A stretch of DNA of 64,000 nt from Spirilliplanes yamanashiensis (GTDB taxonomy: Bacteria; Actinomycetota; Actinomycetes; Mycobacteriales; Micromonosporaceae): contig NZ_BOOY01000002.1 in the NCBI RefSeq assembly GCF_016863475.1, positions 62,001-126,000 of the forward strand, written 5' to 3'. This document shows, piece after piece, positions 58,737 to 64,000 of the stretch. Numbering within the stretch: position 1 is the stretch's first letter; each line of letters starts with the position of its first letter. The translations under genes and the position numbers were made by a program. The notes beneath the pieces are model-generated. The model saw only the letters and a list, made by a program, of their open reading frames with translations, did not search any database and was not told the origin of the DNA.

Positions 58737-59879
58737 ATGACGGAGCGCGACGTGGCAGGCGGCCTGCAGGCCTCGCTGTGGCGCGCCGTCGCCGTCTTCC
58801 GCATCGCCGCGCTCGCCTACGTCACGATCCTGGTCATCAACAACGTCGGCGTGTACCTGCGCCCGTGGCTGGCCTGGCCGGTGCTCGCCGTGACGGCCGC
58901 CTGGACCGTCGTCACCACCTACGCGTACGCGAACCCGGCGCGGCGGGGCTGGCCGCTGCTGGTGGCCGACCTGCTCGTCACGATGGCCGTGCTGGCCTCG
59001 ACCGTGCCGGTGGTCGGCCCCGCGGCCCTGGAGGACGGCCGCCCGACGCTCGCCGTCGCCTGGCACGTGGCGCCCGTGCTGGCCTGGGCCGTCGCGGGCG
59101 GGCGGCGCTGGGGCCTGGCCGCCGCGCTGACCATGGGCGCCACCGACCTCGTCGTGCGCGCGCACTGGGACCAGGCCGCGTGGACCGGCACGATCCTCAT
59201 GTCGCTGGCCGCGTTCGCGCTGGGCTACCTGGTGCGGCTGGCCACCGTCGCCGAGCAGCGGCTGCAGGCCGCCATCGAGCTGGAGGCCGCCACCCGCGAG
59301 CGCGAGCGCCTCGCCCGCGACATCCACGACTCCGTGCTCCAGGTGCTGTCGCTGGTCAAGCGGCGCGGCGAGGCGCTGGAGGGCGAGGCGGGCGAGCTGG
59401 CCCGGCTCGCCGGCGAGCAGGAGGCCGCGCTGCGCGCGCTGGTCACCGCGCCCGCCGCGGCCGCCGTCGCCGACGACGCCACCGACCTCGACCTGGTCGC
59501 CCTGCTCAGCCGGTACGCCACCGCCGGCACCACGGTGTCGTCGCCGGCCGGGCCGGTGCGGCTGCCGGCCCGCGTCGCCGAGGAGATCGGCGCCGCCGTC
59601 GGGGCCGCCCTCGACAACGTGGCCAAGCACTGCGGGCCGGGCACCAAGGCGTTCGTGCTGGTCGAGGACGAGCCCGGCGCCGTCACCGTCAGCGTGCGCG
59701 ACGACGGCTGCGGCATGGACGCCGACCGGCTGGCCCGCGCCGCCGACGAGGGCCGCCTCGGCGTCGCCCAGTCGATCCGCGGCCGCATCGCCGACCTGGG
59801 CGGCACCGTGCGCATCGACTCCCGCCCCGGCGACGGCACGGAGGTCGAACTGGTCGTGCCCCGCCGCCCGATATCGTGA
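58737..59879 (+). CDS. Membrane histidine kinase, DUF5931/MacS type
   Basis: This 380-residue sensor kinase has about five or six N-terminal transmembrane helices (residues 15-165) that form the sensor. A HisKA_3 dimerisation helix carries ERERLARDIHDSVLQVLSLV with the phosphorylated histidine. The ATPase domain has ALDNVAKH (N box), DDGCGMD (G1) and PGDGTEVEL (G2). The ATG at 58737 has CGGAG 4 bases upstream. The response regulator follows 4 bases later, so they form a two-component pair. The signal is unknown. Confidence 0.9.
   Translation: MTERDVAGGLQASLWRAVAVFRIAALAYVTILVINNVGVYLRPWLAWPVLAVTAAWTVVTTYAYANPARRGWPLLVADLLVTMAVLASTVPVVGPAALEDGRPTLAVAWHVAPVLAWAVAGGRRWGLAAALTMGATDLVVRAHWDQAAWTGTILMSLAAFALGYLVRLATVAEQRLQAAIELEAATRERERLARDIHDSVLQVLSLVKRRGEALEGEAGELARLAGEQEAALRALVTAPAAAAVADDATDLDLVALLSRYATAGTTVSSPAGPVRLPARVAEEIGAAVGAALDNVAKHCGPGTKAFVLVEDEPGAVTVSVRDDGCGMDADRLARAADEGRLGVAQSIRGRIADLGGTVRIDSRPGDGTEVELVVPRRPIS
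59872..59877 (+). promoter_or_regulatory. -10 box of an internal leaderless promoter
   Basis: TATCGT ends 6 bases before the GTG at 59884, inside the end of the kinase gene. It could give the response regulator its own transcript. Confidence 0.45.
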
Positions 59880-59883
59880 TCGC

Positions 59884-60549
59884 GTGGCAGACGACGAGGC
59901 GCAAATCCGGGTGATGGTGGTCGACGACCACCCGATGTGGCGCGAGGGGGTCAGCCGCGACCTGACCGCCGCCGGCTACGACGTCGTCGCCACCACCGGC
60001 GAGGGCCGCCAGGCGGTGCGCATCGCGGCGGCCGCCCGCCCGGACGTGGTCGTGCTCGACCTCCAGCTGCCCGACATCTCCGGCGTCGAGGTCATCCACG
60101 GCCTCGCCGAGACCCACCCGGGCGTGCGCATCCTCATGCTGTCGGCCAGCGGCGAGCAGCAGGACGTGCTCGACGCCGTCAAGGCCGGCGCCACCGGCTA
60201 CCTGCTCAAGTCGGCCGGCCAGGCGGAGTTCCTCGACGCGGTCCGGCGCACCGCCGCCGGCGACACGGTGTTCACCCCCGGGCTGGCCGGCCTGGTGCTG
60301 GGGGAGTACCGGCGGCTGGCCGCCGAGCCCGCCGCCCCCGGCGACGACGGCGCGCCCCGGCTCACCGAGCGGGAGACCGAGGTGCTGCGGCTGGTCGCCA
60401 AGGGGCTGTCGTACCGGCAGATCGCCGAGCGGCTGGTGCTGTCGCACCGCACCGTGCAGAACCACGTGCAGAACACGCTGGGCAAGCTGCAGCTGCACAA
60501 CCGGGTCGAACTCACCCGCTACGCCATCGAACAGGGCCTTGACGACTGA
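59884..60549 (+). CDS. NarL/LuxR-family response regulator
   Basis: This 221-residue regulator has a receiver domain with DD at 14-15, the phosphorylated Asp59 in VVVLDLQLPD, and Lys in LLKSAGQ. The LuxR helix-turn-helix is LTERETEVLRLVAKGLSYRQIAERLVLSHRTVQNHVQNTLGKLQ. It is the cognate partner of the preceding kinase. The GTG start also fits a leaderless -10 box of its own. A hairpin terminator follows at 60631-60653. Confidence 0.93.
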   Translation: MADDEAQIRVMVVDDHPMWREGVSRDLTAAGYDVVATTGEGRQAVRIAAAARPDVVVLDLQLPDISGVEVIHGLAETHPGVRILMLSASGEQQDVLDAVKAGATGYLLKSAGQAEFLDAVRRTAAGDTVFTPGLAGLVLGEYRRLAAEPAAPGDDGAPRLTERETEVLRLVAKGLSYRQIAERLVLSHRTVQNHVQNTLGKLQLHNRVELTRYAIEQGLDD

Positions 60550-60630
60550 TCTAGGCTGATGGGCGTGACTGCCGGGTCGGCCCGTACGGGCCATTACCGA
60601 GTGGGGCACCCGGCCGGCGCTTGACCGGCG

Positions 60631-60653
60631 GGCGGCCCCGCGGGCCGCCGTTT
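60631..60653 (+). terminator. Terminator of the two-component unit
   Basis: GGCGGCCC pairs with GGGCCGCC around CGC and is followed by GTTT. The T-run is short. Confidence 0.55.
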
Positions 60654-60698
60654 CCTCCGTTCGTCGTGACGTTTCTTCCCGTCCGAGAATGGAGACGA

Positions 60699-61526
60699 AT
60701 GCCCGATTTCAACCAGCAGATCATCGCCGAGTTCCGCGCCACCGGCGGCCGCGTCGGCGGCTGGCTCGCCGACTCGCGGCTGCTGCTGCTGACCACCACC
60801 GGGGCCCGGTCCGGCGCCCCGCACACCGTCCCGGTCGGCTACCTGCCCGACGGCGAGCGGCAGCTCGTCATCGGCTCGGCCGGCGGCTCGTCCCGCCACC
60901 CCGCCTGGTTCCACAACCTGGTCGCGCACCCGCGGGCCACGGTCGAGGACGGCATCTTCACCTACGAGGTCACCGCCACCGTGCTCACCGGCGCGGAACG
61001 CGACGCGGTGTTCGCGCGGGCCGTCGAGGCCGACCCCGGCTGGGGCGCCTACGAGGAGACGTCCGGCCGCACGCTGCCCGTGGTGGCGCTGGAGCGGGTG
61101 CCCGGGCCGCCGGTGCCGCCGGGCACGCCGTTCGGCACGGGGCTGCGGATGATCCACGATGCGTTCCGGCGCGAGCTGGAACTCATCCGCGCCGAGGTGG
61201 CCCGCGCCGAGGGCCCGACGCTCGGCGCCCAGCTGCGCGTCAACTGCCTCACGCTGTGCCAGGGCCTGGAGTTCCACCACACCATGGAGGACCGCGGGAT
61301 GTTCCCCGCCGTGGCGGCGCAGCGCCCCGACCTGGCGGACGTCATGGCCCGGCTGCGCCGCGAGCACGAGGTCGTGGCGGCGCTGCTGGCCGACCTGCAG
61401 GCGGCCGTGAGCCGCGACGACCCCGACCGGGCGGCCGTGCGGCGCGACGTCGAGCGGCTGACCGCCCAGGTGGAGGCCCACCTCGCGTACGAGGAGGAGC
61501 ACCTGGTGCCGGTGCTGAACGGGTGA
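60699..61526 (+). CDS. Deazaflavin (F420)-dependent reductase fused to a hemerythrin domain
   Basis: This 275-residue protein combines two domains. Residues 1-135 are a nitroreductase-type F420-binding split barrel of the DDN family (LLLLTTTGARSGAPHTVPVGYL, GSSRHPAWFHNLVAHPRATVE). Residues 145-275 are a four-helix hemerythrin domain with metal-ligand residues in MIHDAF, GLEFHHTMEDRGMFP, LRREHEVV and AYEEEHLVPVL. Hemerythrin centres bind di-iron and O2 or NO. A link between F420 redox chemistry and oxygen or NO sensing is inferred. ATG 60699 has GGAGA 5 bases upstream. Confidence 0.88.
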   Translation: MPDFNQQIIAEFRATGGRVGGWLADSRLLLLTTTGARSGAPHTVPVGYLPDGERQLVIGSAGGSSRHPAWFHNLVAHPRATVEDGIFTYEVTATVLTGAERDAVFARAVEADPGWGAYEETSGRTLPVVALERVPGPPVPPGTPFGTGLRMIHDAFRRELELIRAEVARAEGPTLGAQLRVNCLTLCQGLEFHHTMEDRGMFPAVAAQRPDLADVMARLRREHEVVAALLADLQAAVSRDDPDRAAVRRDVERLTAQVEAHLAYEEEHLVPVLNG

Positions 61527-61530
61527 GGTC

Positions 61531-61558
61531 GCGCGGGGCCGGTTCGCCGGCCCCGCGC
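61531..61558. terminator. Convergent terminator hairpin with TTCG loop
   Basis: A perfect 12-bp stem GCGCGGGGCCGG/CCGGCCCCGCGC closed by a TTCG tetraloop lies between two convergent genes. Confidence 0.75.
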
Positions 61559-61566
61559 GCACGCCG

Positions 61567-62127
61567 TCAGCGGTAGCCCGGCTCCTGCGTCTCGTGGATC
61601 GCCAGCTCCTCGGCGCTGGCGCCGCCGCCCGACGTGCCGGCGTCGTACGCCACGCTGTCGGGCTCGTCGTCCGGGCCGATGCCCTGGTCCGGGTCGACCA
61701 GGCGGCCCACCGGGGCCGACGCGTCGTCGAGCTGGCCGTCGTCGTACATCGAGATCGCGGAGTTCGGGTCAGACGTGGGGCTCTCGCCGTACACGTCCGC
61801 GTCCAGGCGGGCCTGGCGCGCGCCGGCCTCGTCGATCGCCTCGTCGGCCAGCGGGCCCGGGTCGTCCAGGTCGGTCTCCGGCTGCACGTCCGGCTGCTCC
61901 TGCCAGAGCCGCGCATTCAGCGACTCGCCGGTCCGCTGCTCCTCCGCCGTGGTGCCGAAGTGGTCCACGCCGAGCGGCTCGTCGGACGGCAGCGCGGCCG
62001 GGTCGGGCCCGTCCGCCCAGCGCCCCGTGTCGGCCCCGTCGTTCGCGGTGGAGTCGTCGTCGGCCGTGCCCGGCAGGCCTTCGGCCTCCGGGTCCGAGGG
62101 CGGGGTCGGGTACTGGTCGTTTCGCAT
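61567..62127 (-). CDS. DUF5709 acidic protein
   Basis: This 186-residue, highly acidic and mostly disordered protein has EPLGVDHFGTTAEEQRTGESLNARLWQEQPDV, which identifies the DUF5709 family. The C-terminus has SAEELAIHETQEPGYR. There is no signal peptide. DUF5709 proteins are actinobacterial and of unknown function, often induced by stress or sporulation (weak knowledge). It is divergent from the sigma-STAS gene, with 281 bases between them. Confidence 0.85.
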   Translation of the reverse strand: MRNDQYPTPPSDPEAEGLPGTADDDSTANDGADTGRWADGPDPAALPSDEPLGVDHFGTTAEEQRTGESLNARLWQEQPDVQPETDLDDPGPLADEAIDEAGARQARLDADVYGESPTSDPNSAISMYDDGQLDDASAPVGRLVDPDQGIGPDDEPDSVAYDAGTSGGGASAEELAIHETQEPGYR

Positions 62128-62408
62128 GACCTGGTTCGTACCCCCGGGGTGCCCTGCCCTAACGCACCGCCGGGCGGGCCGGAACGTGCGCGCAGAGTGA
62201 TCGATGATTGCCGCTGCGCTACTCCGGCAGTAGGGTCAGGGGGCAATTCACGGCCAACGCAGGCCGCCGCCGGCACGCGCCCGGGTGTTCCCGAGCTGAC
62301 CTCGAGCTGACGCCGGGGTCTCGCCTGGCAGCGGGCATCTGACCTCCGCCGCGGCTCCTGCCGGCAATGCGGGCAGCGTCTCGACGGTGACGGCGAGGAG
62401 GCAGCACG

Positions 62409-63680
62409 ATGACCTCTCCGAGCTCCACCGAGCAGATCGTGATCCGGCCCCGCCCGAACGCGGCGCCGGCGGCCGGCCACCGGGTGCGCGACACCCGGTC
62501 GCCCGAACCCCCCGCGCCTCCCGAGCCACCCCCGCCTCCCGCGCCGCACGCCGACCACCTCGACACGACCGCGATGGACGAGCTCGTCGCGGCGTACGTG
62601 CGCGAGGCGCCCGAGCTGCCGCCCGGCCTGCGCCGGGCCCGCCGCGACGCCGCCGTCACCGCCGCGCTGCCGTTCGCCCACCGGCTCGCCCGTCGCTACT
62701 CCGGCCGCGGCGAACCCCTCGACGACCTCGAACAGGTCGCCGGCCTGGCGCTGGTGCGCTCCCTCGACCGCTACGACCCGTCCCGCGGGCCGTTCAGCGC
62801 GTACGCGGCCGTCACCGTCATCGGCGAGCTGCGCCGGCACTTCCGCGACACCGGGTGGGCCATGCACGTGCCCCGGCGCATGCAGGAGGCCAGCCTGGAG
62901 GTCGGCCGCGCCGCCGCCGCGCTCACCGTGCGGCTGGCGCGCGCGCCCAGCGTCGCCGACCTGGCCCAGCACCTCAACACCAGCGAGCAGCAGATCAGCG
63001 TGGCTTTGCAGACCGTGTCGGCGTACGCCCCGCCGTCGCTCAACGCCCCCCGCCGCGAGACCGGCGGCGAGCTGGGCGACGCGATCGGCGACCTCGACCG
63101 GGCGCTGTCCGCCGTCGACGACCGGATCACCGTCGGCGACCTGCTCGGCCTGCTGCCCGAGCGCGAGCGGCGCATCCTCACCCTGCGGTTCTACGGCAAC
63201 CGCACGCAGGCCGAGATCGCCGCCGAGCTGGGCATCTCCCAGATGCACGTGTCCCGGCTGATCTCCCGGGCGCTGACCTGGCTGCGCGAGGCCATGCTCA
63301 GCGACGAGCCGACCCGCTGGCAGGCGGCCACGGCGCCGGCCGACACCGCCCGCCTGGAGCTGTCCGCCCACGCCGGCTCCGACGGGTCGTTCGTGCTGAC
63401 GGTGAAGGGGGAGCTGGAGCGCGACAACGCGGGCCGGTTCCGGGACCGGCTGCTGTCGGTGGTGCGCCGGGCGCGGGCCGACTGCGCCGTCGACCTGTCG
63501 GCCGTACCGCTGATCGACGCCGCGGGGATCGCGGCCCTGCAGGCCGGCTACGAGGCCGCCCGCGCGCGCGGCCTGCGGCTCAAGGTGTGCGCCGCGCCGC
63601 GCCTGGTGCGCCGCACCCTGCTATCCGCCGGGCTGCTGCCGCTGCTCGACCCGCCGCCGACGGGCACCGTGCCTCAGTAG
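62409..63680 (+). CDS. SigB/SigF-family sigma factor fused to a C-terminal STAS domain
   Basis: This 423-residue protein has a Pro-rich N-terminus and sigma region 2 (FAHRLARRYSGRGEPLDDLEQVAGLALVRSLDRYD). Regions 3 and 4 follow, with the helix-turn-helix TQAEIAAELGISQMHVSRLISRAL. A STAS domain covers about 318-416. In the STAS loop, LSAVPLIDAAGIAAL has Ala371 where SpoIIAA-like antagonists have the phosphorylated serine. The fusion puts a sigma factor and an anti-sigma antagonist fold in one chain. The GCGAGGAGG ribosome binding site precedes ATG 62409. The next gene, convergent and abutting, encodes an RsbW-like ATPase. Confidence 0.92.
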   Translation: MTSPSSTEQIVIRPRPNAAPAAGHRVRDTRSPEPPAPPEPPPPPAPHADHLDTTAMDELVAAYVREAPELPPGLRRARRDAAVTAALPFAHRLARRYSGRGEPLDDLEQVAGLALVRSLDRYDPSRGPFSAYAAVTVIGELRRHFRDTGWAMHVPRRMQEASLEVGRAAAALTVRLARAPSVADLAQHLNTSEQQISVALQTVSAYAPPSLNAPRRETGGELGDAIGDLDRALSAVDDRITVGDLLGLLPERERRILTLRFYGNRTQAEIAAELGISQMHVSRLISRALTWLREAMLSDEPTRWQAATAPADTARLELSAHAGSDGSFVLTVKGELERDNAGRFRDRLLSVVRRARADCAVDLSAVPLIDAAGIAALQAGYEAARARGLRLKVCAAPRLVRRTLLSAGLLPLLDPPPTGTVPQ

Positions 63681-64000
63681 TCAGTAGTGCTCGTCCTCGT
63701 CGGGGTCGAGGACCGCCCACACCACCTTGCCGCCGCGGAACGCCCACGTGCCCCACCGCACCGCCACCGAGTCGATGAGCAGCAGGCCCCGCCCGCCGTA
63801 CGCGGTGGGCGACACCGGCCCCCGGAACTCCGGGACCGTCGGGCTGGTGTCCTGCACGGCCACCAGCAGGTGCCCGTCGGAGCGGGCCAGCCGGACCGTC
63901 ATCGCGGTGTGCGCGTGCGCCACCACGTTGTTGACCATCTCGGTGACGACGATGCACGCCGAGCCGGCCGCCCCGGGCAGCTCCCAGCGCAGGCACGCCT
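63681..64000 (-). CDS. RsbW-like GHKL ATPase, N-terminus beyond the right edge
   Basis: The last 106 residues of an anti-sigma-type ATPase are visible: ACIVVTEMVNNVVAHAHT (N box), VAVQDTSPTVPEF (G1 with Asp) and GGRGLLLIDSVAVRWG (G2), ending DEDEHY. The stop at 63681-63683 directly follows the stop of the sigma-STAS gene, with no gap. The context suggests interaction with the sigma factor or its STAS domain, but many such ATPases exist in actinobacteria, so this is an inference. Confidence 0.85.
   Translation of the reverse strand, partial: ACLRWELPGAAGSACIVVTEMVNNVVAHAHTAMTVRLARSDGHLLVAVQDTSPTVPEFRGPVSPTAYGGRGLLLIDSVAVRWGTWAFRGGKVVWAVLDPDEDEHY

Overview
The window is high-GC actinobacterial chromosome, most likely from the family Micromonosporaceae (an inference from protein character, not from a database search). 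Supporting signs are WhiB7, a mycoredoxin, the AdnA/AdnB helicase-nuclease pair, UvrD2 with HRDC domain, DUF5679 and DUF5709 proteins, GTG starts, and many leaderless genes whose TANNNT -10 box ends 6-7 bases before the start codon. No CRISPR array, rRNA or prophage is visible. There is one tRNA gene and one insertion sequence.

Layout. (1) 1-3.3 kb: the end of an unknown gene, two LOG-family nucleotide phosphoribohydrolases and a secreted GH18 chitinase. (2) 3.4-34.3 kb: a genome-maintenance and stress block with the same order and relative orientation as M. tuberculosis Rv3202c-Rv3193c (recalled from knowledge): adnA, adnB, nudC, mrx1, uvrD2, whiB7, an ABC1 kinase, a ThiF-like protein, a DUF2342 protease, a PDZ/Lon-like protease and a UPF0182 membrane protein. 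About 9.3 kb of other genes separates adnB from nudC: an OhrR-type regulator, a cold-shock gene with a heavily folded leader, a sulfonate-type ABC importer operon with Rrf2 regulator and TauE/SafE permease, and an M16 peptidase pair. (3) 34.4-37.7 kb: initiator tRNA-Met, a PPOX protein, an alpha/beta hydrolase, and a 1,072-bp IS481-type element with a CCTAGG target duplication. (4) 37.7-49 kb: DUF1501/DUF1800 proteins, a spermidine-synthase-like protein, several exported proteins, a GH16 glucanase, a lamin-tail protein, a MEDS-ATPase and two tandem antitoxin-like proteins. (5) 49-58 kb: malQ, purC, GH46 chitosanase, a GNAT protein, glpK and two paralogous GH16 glucanases. (6) 58.2-64 kb: regulation, with an RsbW-like ATPase that appears to start at ATC, a histidine kinase/response regulator pair, a deazaflavin reductase-hemerythrin fusion, a sigma factor fused to a STAS domain, and a second RsbW-like ATPase running off the right edge.

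How the parts fit. The whiB7 leader holds a promoter with an AT element, an 88-codon upstream ORF, an antiterminator and an intrinsic terminator, which is the layout for ribosome-controlled attenuation of an antibiotic-resistance regulator. A cluster of four DnaA boxes lies away from any dnaA/dnaN gene. Secreted chitinase, chitosanase and three glucanases indicate life on fungal or plant polymers; two pairs of their promoters share short motifs. Three GHKL ATPases and the sigma-STAS fusion suggest a compact partner-switching network in the last 17 kb.
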